NCBI GenBank assembly: GCA_004764695.1
Contig: SMSO01000031.1
Span: 6,629,261 to 6,693,260, forward strand
Direction: 5' to 3'
DNA from: Schizochytrium sp. TIO01
Lineage: Eukaryota; Sar; Bigyra; Thraustochytrida; Thraustochytriidae
Length of the DNA stretch: 64,000 nucleotides
Each line of letters begins with the position of its first letter. Within the stretch, counting starts at the first letter, position 1. Below are positions 1 through 9,787 of the stretch, one piece after another. Under the pieces are notes generated by a model, which was not told the DNA's origin, did not search any database, and worked only from the letters and a program-made list of their open reading frames with translations. The position numbers and the translations under genes were made by a program.

Positions 1-159
1 GCTGATGGGGCCCGGGTTCTCCAAGATGGTCTACACATCATCATCCGCGCTGACCCAGATCATGATCTGATGACTCTGAAGGACACAGAAGGACATCGAA
101 GTGCAGCTTCGCTTTGTGGAGTTGAAGCATGCCAGGAAGATGCAGATGTCAGTGTCTGA
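1..159 (+). CDS. possible 3' end of a truncated upstream gene
   Basis: Frame 1 is open from the window edge for 52 codons and ends at a TGA. The residues are hydrophilic and rich in Asp and Glu (for example ADPDHDLMTLKDTEGH), with a composition that looks coding rather than repeat-driven. The start lies outside the window and no domain is recognisable. It is equally possible that this is a chance open frame; minus-strand frames over the same bases are also open but start at non-ATG codons. No function is proposed. Confidence 0.3.
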   Translation, partial: ADGARVLQDGLHIIIRADPDHDLMTLKDTEGHRSAASLCGVEACQEDADVSV

Positions 160-992
160 TTTAATGATGCCAAGAAATGGTGGAGCGTGAGGGAGGGAGG
201 GTTTTGGCACACTTGCAAACAAGCGCAGCCGCAGCTGGTCCATTAATCATACTGGTGTTCGGATCACATGTAATCGTGCATCGCAGTCCCTTTGAGCAGG
301 TGGCAATAGGTGAGAGGTGATGGCTTGCTTTGTAATCGAAAGGAGCTTTGGTTGCAATCAAACAAAGATTGGTGCTTCTTGAGATTGCAGACAACTTGAA
401 GGAAGACTCGAAGGACAGTAAGAAAGGCTTTGAGGCGGCGATATTGCTTAACACTCTTAGCTATTATTAGTGACATCTGCTACTAACAGGAAATTGCAAT
501 TTGCGTTGGTTTCCAATAACTCTCTCATCGTTCTTTTGGTCATCGACGATGGAAAGAAGGAAAAGGAGAAGAAGGCGATGGCAGGATGAAAGATCAGCAG
601 TTTACTTGCGTCCACCCGGGGCCTGAGAGATTGTCATTTGGGCTGAGGTGGAAGGTGTCCTTGTGGAATGGCACCCACGGTTAATTAAATTAATTTGAGA
701 CTCTGCGACCAAAGCCCTCAAAACAAGACCAATCATCCTTCTTCTTACGTGAAGAAATCGCTAAACATGGAAAAAAATCAAGGTAATTAATTAAACCACA
801 ATTCAATTTTCTAAGTCAACAACTCAGCGCTGCGGAGTTGCGGCGCCGCGAGTTCTTCTGGGCCGCTTGAGCTCACCCCTGCCAGGGCGCCTCTGCCTGC
901 TCCGTTACAACGAGGCGGCTGAGCTGCTCTGAGTGTGTTTGCTCTCTGCAGTTGCGAATCTAGCTAGCTAGCTAGACCTGAAATTTGGCGGC
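160..992. other. intergenic stretch upstream of the DHX8 gene
   Basis: No supportable gene. Open frames on the minus strand between 161 and 476 overlap one another and match no family I know. The DHX8-proximal part contains AT-rich segments (about 680-810) and a short CTAG tetranucleotide run (960-975) just before the start codon. This stretch should hold the DHX8 promoter and 5' UTR, but no TATA box or initiator can be assigned with confidence. Confidence 0.5.
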
Positions 993-3900
993 ATGGAGGA
1001 CCTTGACCGCCTCTCGCTGGTGTCGCGAGTATCTCGCGAACTAGAGACCGGCCTAGGGATCGGTGAAGAGGCCCTTGCAGAGTTCTTTATCTCCCTCGCC
1101 AAGGAGCACGAACGCAGCGGCCCTGATGCTTTCGTGGCGGCACTTCATGAGCAAGATGACAGCATTCCTGAAGACCTCGCGCGGACCATCTTTGCGCTTG
1201 TCGCCGATATGAACGCGGCTAGTAGACCAAAGGGCCCCACTTCAGGGAATGGTGACGCGGGACCCTCCTCGAAGTCTCAGGACCCTCTTGCAAACAAGCT
1301 TCCGGGACTCTCGAGGCCCGATGAAAAGGGCCCAATTGGCGTAGGAGAAGGCCGTGATTCTGCCACAGAGCGAAGGCTTCGCGAACTTAGAGCGCAGTTG
1401 GACAAATCTGCACCCTCAAGCGACTCTGCAGACCATAGGAATGCAAATCTTGGGAACGGTAACTCAAGGTTCGGAAGCGGAAGAGAAGGCGTCTCCATTA
1501 AGAGAGGCTCCGAGAGCGAACCTCTGTTTGGCAAGGTTTATCAGGGAGTTGTGAGAAATGTGAAGGACTTTGGTTGCTTTGTAGAGCTTCCGGAGTTCGC
1601 ATCGAGGTCGTCTCGTGGAGGTGGTATTGTAGAAGGCCTAGTTCGTGCGAACCAAATGGCGAGGGATATGAGAGATAAAAAACCGTATGATGTTGTTCGG
1701 AGGGGAGACAAGGTACTGGTGAAGGTCGTGAGCCAACCAGGAAACAAGTTGTCTTTAAATATGGCGGAGGTGGATCAACAGAGCGGCGTGGACCTCAGGC
1801 CTGCCAAAGGATCAGCGAACTCATCAGTCTCGTCAAACTCTGTTGTAACGTCCACAATGGCATCTACGTCTATGAGAGACCCTATGTCACGAGAGCTGCC
1901 AGGTATTGTACAGCGCAAGCGCAAGATGAAACACTCTGAAGAAGAACTCTGGGAGATCCGACAACTCATTAACTCTGGTGCATTGCCAAAAGATGCTTAC
2001 CCAAGCTTCATTGAGGAAAAAGGCGCAGCCGGTGAATTTGAGGAAACCGAGGAGGAGCTGGAGATTGAGCTCAACGAGGCTGAACCTGCATTTCTAAGAG
2101 GCCAAACCGAGTTAGCTGCATCAATTGGACAAGTCAAGATTATCAAAAACCCGGAAGGTAGTATGCAACGTGCAGCTGAAAATCAAGCTGCCATCGCAAA
2201 AGAACGCAGGGAGCTCAAGCAAACAGAAGAACAAGCGCTTCTCAATGCTGTTCCTCGAAACTTGTCGCGTGCTTGGCTAGATCCCATGGCTGATGAGCGT
2301 GAGCGTACTCTAGCTGGTGATCTTCGCGGCATCACTCTCCCCGGGAAAGAAGTCCCTGAATGGAAAAAGAGCGCTTTTGGTAACAACACTAGTTTTGGTA
2401 TCGTATCTGATCGTTCGATTCAGCAGCAGCGCGAAAGCTTGCCTATTTACCAACTGAAGACCGCACTTTGCGAAGCCTTCGTTCAAAACCAGATTTTGAT
2501 TGTGGTAGGAGAGACAGGGTCTGGTAAGACAACACAGATGACCCAGTACCTCGCAGAGATGGGTTTTACAAAACGTGGCATAATTGGATGTACACAGCCG
2601 CGTCGCGTGGCTGCTGTGTCAGTAGCCAAGCGTGTTGCTGAAGAGGTAGGGTGCCATATTGGCCAAGAGGTTGGCTACACAATTCGCTTCGAGGACTGCA
2701 CTGGGCCAGAAACTGCGATTAAGTATATGACAGATGGTATGCTTATGCGAGAGATGCTCATGGACCCAGATCTTAAGCGGTACTCCTGCATCATGCTGGA
2801 TGAGGCTCACGAGCGTGGCGTGAGCACTGATGTATTGTTTGCTTTGCTGAAGAAATTAGTGATGCGTCGCAAAGATTTTCACCTGATTGTTACTAGTGCG
2901 ACGCTAGATGCTGAGAAGTTTTCAAAATATTTCCTTGATGCCAAAATCTTTTCTATTCCTGGTCGAACGTTTCCAGTGGAGATTATGTATGCTAAAGAAC
3001 CAGAATCTGATTACATGGATGCCTCTTTGGTTACTGTAATGCAGATTCATTTGAACGAAGGCCCGGGTGATATTCTTCTTTTCTTGACTGGTCAGGAAGA
3101 GATTGATACAGCTTGTGAAGTGTTGTTTCAACGTATGCAAAAGTTGGGAAAGGGCGCTCCAGAGCTTGTTATCCTTCCTGCTTATGGTTCTTTGCCCAGT
3201 GAAATGCAAAGTCGAATTTTCGAGCCAGCTCCGCCTGGTGCACGCAAACTGATTGTGGCCACAAACATTGCAGAAGCCTCTATCACAGTTGATGGTATTT
3301 ATTATGTTGTTGATCCGGGTATGTGCAAAATCAACGCATACAACCCGAAGCTGGGTATGGACTCACTAGTGGTGACACCGATTTCACAAGCCTCTGCTCG
3401 TCAGCGTGCGGGTCGTGCTGGTCGTACGGGTCCTGGTAAATGTTTTCGTCTATACACTGAGTTAGCTTTCAAGACAGAGATGTTGCCAACCAATGTACCG
3501 GAGATTCAACGAACCAACCTAGGTAATGTTGTGCTGCAGTTGAAGAGTATGGGTATCAACGACCTCCTCAGCTTTGATTTCATGGATCCCCCTCCTGCAC
3601 AAACTTTGGTTGCTGCTTTGGAAAAGCTTTATGCATTAGGGGCTTTAGATGAGGAAGGCCTGCTTACTCGCATGGGTCGAAAGATGGCTGCGTTTCCTCT
3701 GGATCCTATTCTTTCCAAAACACTAATTTCTTCTGTCGAGCTGGGTTGTGCAGAAGAAGTCGTAACAATTGTAGCCATGCTTTCCGTTGAGAATATTTTC
3801 TTTCGACCGAAGGAGAAGCAGGCTCAGGCTGATCAAAAGAAAGCCCGTTTCCACCAACCTGAGGGTGATCACTTGACATTGCTTGCTGTGTACGAGTCTT

Positions 3901-4406
3901 GGAGGAGGTCGGGCTTCACGTCAGCATGGTGTGCGGAACAGTTTATTCAAACGCGTTCTATTCAGCGAGCCCAAGAGATTCGCAAGCAGCTTGTTGGTAT
4001 TTTGGGGCGTTACCAAATGCCTATTGAGTCTTGTGGTCGTAATTTCAAGGCAGTGCAAATGGCTATTGCTAGTGGGTTCTTTATGCATGCAGCCAAGCGT
4101 GATCCTACTGAAGGGTACCGTACTCTGGTTGAGGGTCAACCAGTTTTCATTCACCCTGGTTCTGCGCTGTTTCAGCGCAACCCAGAGCTTGTCATTTATC
4201 ATGAATTGTTGCTCACTTCTAAGGAGTACATGCGACAGGTCATGGTAATTGACCCGAAGATTTTGATTGAGGTAGCACCAAACTTTTACCGGAGCGCAGA
4301 CCCTCACCAGCTTACTCGGCGTAAGAAGCGCGAGCGGATTGAACCTATGTACGATCCTCGCGACCCTGGAGCACAAGCGTGGCGGTTGTCTCGGCGTCGT
4401 GGTTAG
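993..4406 (+). CDS. DHX8: DEAH-box RNA helicase PRP22/DHX8 (spliceosome release)
   Basis: 1137 residues in one uninterrupted frame; the ATG at 993 begins a segment ([18 protein letters not shown]) that matches the usual DHX8 N-terminus. In order: an N-terminal helical module (about 5-70), a low-complexity linker, an S1 RNA-binding domain (about 175-260, [20 protein letters not shown]), a charged linker, then the helicase core with P-loop GETGSGKT (about 507-514), DEAH (603-606), SAT (635-637) and motif [16 protein letters not shown], followed by the HA2/ratchet and OB-fold regions to the C-terminus. In yeast and human, the S1-plus-DEAH combination is diagnostic of Prp22/DHX8, which remodels the spliceosome to release spliced mRNA. 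Residues essential for ATPase activity are intact. Its presence fits a genome that still splices, as the Rab gene at 20 kb shows. Confidence 0.96.
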   Translation: MEDLDRLSLVSRVSRELETGLGIGEEALAEFFISLAKEHERSGPDAFVAALHEQDDSIPEDLARTIFALVADMNAASRPKGPTSGNGDAGPSSKSQDPLANKLPGLSRPDEKGPIGVGEGRDSATERRLRELRAQLDKSAPSSDSADHRNANLGNGNSRFGSGREGVSIKRGSESEPLFGKVYQGVVRNVKDFGCFVELPEFASRSSRGGGIVEGLVRANQMARDMRDKKPYDVVRRGDKVLVKVVSQPGNKLSLNMAEVDQQSGVDLRPAKGSANSSVSSNSVVTSTMASTSMRDPMSRELPGIVQRKRKMKHSEEELWEIRQLINSGALPKDAYPSFIEEKGAAGEFEETEEELEIELNEAEPAFLRGQTELAASIGQVKIIKNPEGSMQRAAENQAAIAKERRELKQTEEQALLNAVPRNLSRAWLDPMADERERTLAGDLRGITLPGKEVPEWKKSAFGNNTSFGIVSDRSIQQQRESLPIYQLKTALCEAFVQNQILIVVGETGSGKTTQMTQYLAEMGFTKRGIIGCTQPRRVAAVSVAKRVAEEVGCHIGQEVGYTIRFEDCTGPETAIKYMTDGMLMREMLMDPDLKRYSCIMLDEAHERGVSTDVLFALLKKLVMRRKDFHLIVTSATLDAEKFSKYFLDAKIFSIPGRTFPVEIMYAKEPESDYMDASLVTVMQIHLNEGPGDILLFLTGQEEIDTACEVLFQRMQKLGKGAPELVILPAYGSLPSEMQSRIFEPAPPGARKLIVATNIAEASITVDGIYYVVDPGMCKINAYNPKLGMDSLVVTPISQASARQRAGRAGRTGPGKCFRLYTELAFKTEMLPTNVPEIQRTNLGNVVLQLKSMGINDLLSFDFMDPPPAQTLVAALEKLYALGALDEEGLLTRMGRKMAAFPLDPILSKTLISSVELGCAEEVVTIVAMLSVENIFFRPKEKQAQADQKKARFHQPEGDHLTLLAVYESWRRSGFTSAWCAEQFIQTRSIQRAQEIRKQLVGILGRYQMPIESCGRNFKAVQMAIASGFFMHAAKRDPTEGYRTLVEGQPVFIHPGSALFQRNPELVIYHELLLTSKEYMRQVMVIDPKILIEVAPNFYRSADPHQLTRRKKRERIEPMYDPRDPGAQAWRLSRRRG

Positions 4407-4973
4407 AAAAATAAAATATCATTCATTTGTTTTGAACATGTAGAGTATAACATCTGTTCATGTTTTCTATCGTCCTTTTTCTTCTAAATTTAAGGATCAT
4501 ATCCTGCTGCTGAGTCTTTTTCATCAAAGATCATCATCATTACTATTATAGTTATTATATATACATTTTTTAAAATCGTATATTTCGTTTTTCTTTAAAG
4601 GTTAGGCAAGAATTTTTAGATGATAAAAAAGACTGTTCTTGTTTTTGCTTTTAAAGTAAAAAGATACTTTTGATTAATTTTTTTAATTTCAGTTTTTGGT
4701 GTTTTACAAAAACGAATACGAAAACTGGTGGGTCTCCATTCTGACACATTTGAGCAAAACCGATGTATGAAGCTCTCCGTATCCACGGCCCAAGCGGGAG
4801 ATGAGTGCAGATATAGTTGGATTCGCATGCACAATTCGTCGCTCCGCACTGCCTTTTCATGCGCTGCCGTATGCCGCTGACCTACCTGCTAAGGGCGATG
4901 GCGTTCGATGTGACAAGGCGCGAGTGGGCTGGATGAAGAAGAGCGCGGGCGCGTTACACGGAAGAGGGAAGGG
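4407..4973. other. intergenic stretch after DHX8
   Basis: AT-rich DNA directly after the DHX8 stop, with AATAAA-like A-rich runs that may serve as its 3' end signal. No gene was recognised. The open frames here are short and unlike known proteins. Confidence 0.5.
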
Positions 4974-5182
4974 CCAGGCGAATAAACCATAGCCCAATCA
5001 AAGCAGAGCAGTGGAGGGCAGTGGAGTTCAGGATGGGTGTTGTTTCTAGTACAATCTGTTATTTCTTATTCCAGGCGAATAAATTATCGCTCAATCAGAT
5101 CAGAGCAGAGCAGAGCAGAGCAGAGCAGAGCAGCGGAGTTAAGGATGGGTGTTGCTTCTAATACAATCTGTTACTTCTTATT
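4974..5182. repeat. tandem direct duplication (97 bp and 112 bp copies) containing an AGAGC array
   Basis: Two adjacent copies start with CCAGGCGAATAAA (4974 and 5071) and end with CTGTTA(T/C)TTCTTATT. The core GGATGGGTGTTG(T/C)TTCTA is shared. The second copy is longer because a pentanucleotide run (AGAGC, about seven units, near 5101-5135) has expanded. It lies in the 3' flank of the minus-strand gene ending at 5321. Confidence 0.85.
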
Positions 5183-5320
5183 CATTATACCAAGGTATGG
5201 ACAGGGCCATCAAAATTGGGAGGGCCAGCAGGCAGCACGCCGAGCTTGATCTGGACTACGAGCTCTCCACGTCGAGCAGCTCGCTCGAGCGAAGGGTATA
5301 TGGAGACTTTACTACAAAAT

Positions 5321-5812
5321 TTACTGCTCGGGGGCCTTGCCGTCGCGGGCGGCGGCGCTCGCCACGGTGCCGGCGGCGGAGTGGCTGACGGCCTGAGACT
5401 CGAGCTGCTCGTCGCTCGGGGTGATGCCGAGGAACTCGCGGTTCTTGCTGCCGAAGGGGCCCTTGCTGCGCATGGCGCTGCCCTGGTGCTGGAGGCGGTG
5501 CTGGGTGGCCTCCTCGGCGTGCTCGGCGCCGGTGGCCTCGTTGAACTGGTACTTCTCGGCGCCCTTGGTGGGCTCGGCCACGAAGAACTGGTATCCCGCG
5601 TAAGCCAGAGTCAGGGCCATGATGCCGCCCAAAAGCTGGGTGCCGTTGCTGGAGCTGGTGCCGGACCCCTTGGCCATCACGTTGGGGTGGCCGCCCTCGC
5701 CTTGGCCGGCGGCGGGGACCTTGTCGGTGTTGCGGCCTGCGGTGGTGGTGGCGGTGGCCTTGAAGCGGCGGCCGACCTGGGTGCGGGCAATGAGGCGTGC
5801 GTTGGAGAACAT
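5321..5812 (-). CDS. P1: predicted mitochondrial single-pass membrane protein, PAAGQ-GGHP family
   Basis: 163 residues, ATG at 5812, stop TAA. The N-terminus is Arg/Ser/Thr-rich without acidic residues for about 28 residues, like a mitochondrial presequence. It is followed by the motif PAAGQGEGGHP (33-43), a hydrophobic segment at about 59-78 (one membrane pass), then FVAEP.K...YQF and a soluble tail with GITPSDEQLE and SAAGTVAS. The motif, membrane segment and tail recur in the gene at 9275-9787; the motif and membrane segment recur at 11195-11494. The three are therefore paralogues. I know of no named family with this motif. Codons are strongly G/C-ending, unlike P2 and P3, as in the highly expressed STI1 gene; this suggests higher expression of P1 (inference). 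Function unknown; an accessory subunit of an inner-membrane complex is one possibility. Confidence 0.8.
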   Translation of the reverse strand: MFSNARLIARTQVGRRFKATATTTAGRNTDKVPAAGQGEGGHPNVMAKGSGTSSSNGTQLLGGIMALTLAYAGYQFFVAEPTKGAEKYQFNEATGAEHAEEATQHRLQHQGSAMRSKGPFGSKNREFLGITPSDEQLESQAVSHSAAGTVASAAARDGKAPEQ

Positions 5813-6322
5813 CTTGCTACTCTGCTTCGTCTTCCTGACTTCTTGACTGCGTGTCTTCTACGTGCTCTGCCGAGGCGGTTCTTGTCTTCTTCTTCTTTGG
5901 CTTTCTGGTTTCGGTTTTGCTGTTGCGGATTTGCTGACCCCTCCAAAGCGCTCTTCGCCGCCGCCAAAGTCCTCGCGCCCCGCACCGCCTAGGACTCACC
6001 TACCCACCGCTAGGACCGCTCCTAGGAAGCCTACGGTTCTCCGTACCTGGAACTTTGGGAACATTTCGCGCTGATTCTTTCTTTCCAACTCGCTGAGTCC
6101 CATGAGTCTCAGCCGCTTCCAGACACTTCCAGGCGCCATGATCGCGAACTCGGGGCTTGTCAAGCGGTGGAGACTGACCTCCTCGGCGGGCGGGCGGCCC
6201 GGGCTGCCGATTCTCGCGGGTTCTCTGCGGTTGATTCGCCTTTGCTCGCTAGATCTCGATGGTTTTTGATTTAATTATTGACTAACTTTAATTGTATTGC
6301 AATTAATCAGAAAGAGAGACTC
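5813..6322. other. upstream region of P1
   Basis: GC-rich DNA that should contain the 5' UTR and promoter of the minus-strand P1 gene. It has several CCTAGG-like and CTAGGA elements (about 5989-6035). Overlapping low-complexity frames on both strands are not considered genes. Confidence 0.4.
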
Positions 6323-6377
<55 letters not shown>

Positions 6378-6380
6378 AAA
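6323..6380. repeat. (GAAA)n microsatellite
   Basis: About 58 bp of near-perfect GAAA tetranucleotide repeats on the plus strand. Open frames across it (poly KERK or poly LSFF) are caused by the repeat and are not genes. Confidence 0.95.
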
Positions 6381-6409
6381 TACTTTTTACTTCATCTCCA
6401 CATAGTGCA

Positions 6410-6548
6410 AAGAAGAAGGAAGAAGAAGAGAAGAAGAGAAGAAAGGAGAAAGAAGAAAGAAAGAAGGAGAAAGAAGAGAAGAAGAAGAAGAAAAGAAGAA
6501 GAAGAAGAAGAAGAAGAAGAAGAAGAAGAAGAAGAGAAGAAGAGGAAA
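6410..6548. repeat. 139-nt uninterrupted polypurine tract, mostly (GAA)n
   Basis: Every base from about 6410 to 6548 is A or G, mostly GAA/AAG triplets and imperfect GAAA units. Homopurine-homopyrimidine mirror tracts of this length can adopt triplex (H-DNA) structure; that is known chemistry of such sequences, not shown here. Confidence 0.95.
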
Positions 6549-7529
6549 TGTTGCTGCCGCGATGTCTGTGGGCACCTGGTGTAGTAAATGTGTTTGCGCA
6601 GGCGTGATATCGAAGGCCCCATTTTATGCTGAAAACATACACCTTGCTTCGTTCGAACTCGACAGAACCGGTGGTCAGCTTGCAACCCAACTTAAGCTCG
6701 TTGTCCGTATGTGTTTATCTTCGCATTCTTCACTGCATCTCCGGCGATTGATTACTTCTTTATTCATTCCCTTCTTTTAGCTTTCATTAAATTTTTATTT
6801 TTTTTATTTTTTTTTAAATAAATAGATCTACAAACTTATATTCACAATCGTAATAACAAAGGTACATACACGCATGCACAGATTCGCCTAGGTAGCCGCT
6901 AGGGGGTCCTAGCGCATGCACGCGCGCACACTCCGCAAGAAGAATGACTTTGAGAAGTTGAGCAGAACTCGTGCAAGCAAAAGTTGGGAACGCGGCTCAA
7001 GAAGAAGACCAAAAGGCCCCGCAAAAGCACTCGCGGAGGGAGCACAGCGACGACAGCAGCAGCAGCAGCAGCATCAGCAGCAGCAGCAGCTTCTTCAGGC
7101 GCGGAAGCGAGCGCGCGGAGCCCGCCGCCGGCACTCGACGCCAGCAGGGCTTACAGGCCAGCAGCAGCGCCTCTATCGGCGCTCTCGCGCTCGTTGTCGT
7201 CGTCGCTGTTGCCGCTGTCGCCGTCGTTCTCCTCGTCGTCCTCGCCGTCGTTGTTGCCGTCGATCAGGGCGTCCCCGTCCTCGCCGTCGTTGGTGCCGTC
7301 GACGTCGCCGTGGTCTTCTGGAGTGCTCGTGCTCGTGCTGTCGGGTTCTTCACCGGCGATGGCTGGCGCGGCCTGAGCATCACTCGCGGCAGCCGCCAGG
7401 CCCGCGGCGAGCGGAGCGGGCGAGACAATCGCCGCCGGCTCGAGCGAGAGCTTCAACCGAGACCGTCAGGAGGAAGAGCCCGGCTCTGGGCGCCTCCGGC
7501 ACACGCTCGCGCAGACTGATGGACGATTT
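6549..7529. other. intergenic, trinucleotide-rich segment
   Basis: Contains a CAG/CAGCAG-rich run (about 7045-7100) and a long imperfect GTC/GCC triplet region (about 7180-7320). All reading frames through it give single-residue-rich products (poly-Arg, poly-Val/Ala, or Asp/Asn/Gly/Glu on minus), the usual sign of triplet repeats. A 208-codon Arg/Gln-rich frame from an ATG at 6916 exists but has no recognisable domain. No gene is supported. Confidence 0.5.
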
Positions 7530-7620
7530 GACAGACAATTGACAGACAAGTTGACAGACGAACTGACACGCGCACTCGATCGCTCGCTCGATCGCTCGAT
7601 CACTCGCGTTCGATGGATCG
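7530..7620. repeat. short tandem blocks TTGACAGACAA and CGATCGCT
   Basis: Degenerate repeats of TTGACAGACAA-like units (7528-7570), followed by repeats built from CGATCGCT/CTCGATCG (7575-7615). Low-copy, imperfect tandem arrays immediately before the 14-bp minisatellite. Confidence 0.8.
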
Positions 7621-7649
7621 CGGTCTTGGCAGCAGGCGCAGGACCTACG

Positions 7650-7918
7650 GCGTAGAAGACCTTCTAGCTTGAAGACTTTAGCTTGAAGACCTCTAGCTTG
7701 AAGACTTTAGCTTGAAGACTTTAGCTCGAAGACCTCCTAGTTCGAAGACCTTCTAGTTTGAAGACCTTCTAGTTTGAAGACCTCTAGCTGAAGACCTTCT
7801 AGCTTGAAGACTTTCTAGATTGAAGACTTTAGCTTGAAGACTTTAGCTTGAAGACTTTAGCTTGAAGACTTTAGCTTGAAGACTTTAGCTTGAAGACATC
7901 CTAGCTTGAAGACTTTAT
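7650..7918. repeat. 14-bp minisatellite, unit TTTAGCTTGAAGAC, about 18 copies
   Basis: The hexamer GAAGAC recurs about 18 times at 14-17 bp spacing. The most regular section (7828-7895) repeats TTTAGCTTGAAGAC exactly; flanking units carry CTCCTAG, TTCTAG or TCTAG variants. Neither strand keeps one open frame through the array, so it is not protein-coding. Confidence 0.9.
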
Positions 7919-7920
7919 AG

Positions 7921-7972
7921 CTTGAGGTCGTGCTTGAGGTCGTGCTTGAGGTCGTGCTTGAGGTCGTGCTTG
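7921..7972. repeat. 12-bp minisatellite, unit GAGGTCGTGCTT, four copies
   Basis: Four near-perfect 12-bp units follow directly after the 14-bp array, then decay into related units (to about 8000). The 12-bp period gives in-frame repeats on both strands (LEVV on plus, KHDL on minus), which explains the short open frames here. Confidence 0.9.
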
Positions 7973-7999
7973 GAGTCTTGCTTCGAGGCCTGCTTGAAG

Positions 8000-9274
8000 A
8001 CTTTCTCGCATTCTCGCTTTCTCACGGCTTCGCAGGACCCTCTCTGAGGCTCAACGCCGAAAGGTGTGCGAACGCTGCGCTTCGCAGGATAAAAGAAAGT
8101 GTTGGAAGTAAAGACTTCGTTCACGATGGTCTCGCAGCGCATCCATTCTCGCATCCACGCTCTTGCTCTTGCTCTTTCTTGCGGGGGCCGAGGGGCCGGC
8201 AGGGGAGAGGAACAGGCGGGCGCGGTGGCCGAGGAACAGGAGGAACGATGGGAGGGCTTTGGACGGGTTGGACTTTAGCTTGCTTGCTTTGTTGGTTAGT
8301 TGATGTTATAGAAATTAAAACTTGAATGGGTTTTAAAATAAATTTGTTTTTAATTTTAAAAGGAAGTATGCTTATTGTTATTATTCTGTAGGTATCATAT
8401 CATATTATATATATGGATATAAATTAATTAAAAAAAATTAAATAAGAGAATTGCTAAAACTGAGAAGTTAGCTTTTATTTCCCTTGAATTTTTAATTAAA
8501 ACAAATAAATAAAAATGCAGATAAAAAACGTGAGCCAGTCGCAAGAGACCAACCAGCGGAAAACGCCTGTGTGAGAGAGAGAGATACATGCCTTCACATA
8601 AGGTAGAAGAAAAACGAAGAAACAGAAGATCAGGGGAATCAAGATATCAACTCTTCGAGAGCACGGACATACAAGGAATCAAAATGGCACATTTAAGGCT
8701 CTAGAGGGCAAAATGGGTCCTTTTTGATGCGAATTCTGTAAGAATATTTCGCAGAGTGTTGATTGATCCAAAACTGTTGGACATCTTAAGAATCCAGTGA
8801 ACTCTCAAGGGGAGGGAACGACCTGGCACGTATATTAAACTAGCAAGCTGTTGCAAGATTTTGGGTGACCATCAAAGCAGTGATTCTTAATTCTTAGCAT
8901 TCTTTTACTCGACAATTTAGAAATAGAAAAAATAGAAAAAATTGAAAAAATTGAAAAGATGAAACTTCAGTTTGTTTGCCCGACCGAATAAATGATACAT
9001 AAAAAAGCAATTTCTGATTCTCAAAGATCCCACCCCGTTTCATGGCCTTGAGCCATACAGTGACAACATTGTTGGTCATTTGAGTACTCTGGAATGCATA
9101 TCAAAATGTACCACATCATACCTGAAACCAAGATTGCAAAATAAAACAATATCAAGCAAGAAAAAGTAAACTTGTAGTGATTAAACTCAAACCTTATATA
9201 TTTACAGTGTTTACACCCAACAAAATGTGGGTCGTAGATACATTCGAAGCAAGTCGACCAAGATTGAGAAACAA
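8000..9274. other. intergenic, AT-rich
   Basis: No gene was recognised. The first third is GC-richer and still echoes the minisatellite; from about 8320 it becomes AT-rich with long A/T runs (8330-8540). The last 200 bp presumably hold the 3' UTR of the minus-strand P2 gene. Confidence 0.5.
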
Positions 9275-9787
9275 TTACACGGCGTCAACCTTCTCACCCT
9301 TGTGCGCCTGGACACTGGCAACAGTTCCAGCCGCCGAGTATGTCGTAGGCTGCTCCTCAAGCTTCTTGTCGCTCGGCTTGATACCCAAGATGCCCTTATC
9401 CTTGAATGTGAAAGGACCAAAGCTCCAGGTATTCTTACGAGCAAGCGTAGCTGCCTGAGGGCTGGCTGTCTCCGTGATTTCTGCCTCGCGTCTCTCAGGA
9501 TCAAACTGGTATTCTTGCTTGCTAGGCTCCACCACGAAAAGCTTGTAGGCTCCTGCCACAAGAACACCGGCCATGATGATCTTAAGTGGAGTGAATGCGG
9601 GGCGCTTGGTCAAGCTAAAAATGCGCTTACCCATGTGGTTAGGCTGCATCACATGTGGATGGCCACCTTCAGCCTGTCCAGCAGCAGGCACCTTGGCAGC
9701 ATTGCTGCGACCGGCATCTGTTGTAGCGGTGGGGGCATGTGTCGCGAAGTTGCGCGTCATGCGAAGGTTGCTCCAGGCGCGGTTCAT
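9275..9787 (-). CDS. P2: predicted mitochondrial single-pass membrane protein, PAAGQ-GGHP family
   Basis: 170 residues, ATG at 9787. It has a basic presequence-like N-terminus (MNRAWSNLRMTRNFATHAP), the motif PAAGQAEGGHPHV (34-46), a hydrophobic segment at about 68-86 and FVVEPSK.EYQFDPERRE just after it. The C-terminal part contains GPFTFKDKGILGIKPSDKKLE and SAAGTVAS. P1 has the same order of elements (GPFGSKNREFLGITPSDEQLE, SAAGTVAS), so these two are full-length paralogues. Codon use is more A/T-ending than in P1. Separated from P1 by about 3.5 kb of repeat-rich DNA on the same strand, consistent with an old tandem duplication. Function unknown. Confidence 0.8.
   Translation of the reverse strand: MNRAWSNLRMTRNFATHAPTATTDAGRSNAAKVPAAGQAEGGHPHVMQPNHMGKRIFSLTKRPAFTPLKIIMAGVLVAGAYKLFVVEPSKQEYQFDPERREAEITETASPQAATLARKNTWSFGPFTFKDKGILGIKPSDKKLEEQPTTYSAAGTVASVQAHKGEKVDAV

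Noticed and set aside
161-476. Minus-strand frames of 70-97 codons near the left edge
   Set aside because: They overlap one another, give no recognisable domain and no splice model makes sense of them.
6278-6690. Lys/Glu/Arg-rich and Leu/Phe/Ser-rich frames on both strands
   Set aside because: They are translations of the GAAA and GAA repeats.
6916-7542. 208-codon Arg/Gln-rich plus frame, a Val/Ala-rich plus frame and an Asp/Asn/Glu-rich minus frame
   Set aside because: All three cover the same imperfect triplet repeats. The second and third contain no ATG at all, and none has a domain.
7915-8325. KHDL-repeat (minus) and LEVV-repeat (plus) frames
   Set aside because: Both result from a 12-bp minisatellite, whose period keeps frames open on either strand.
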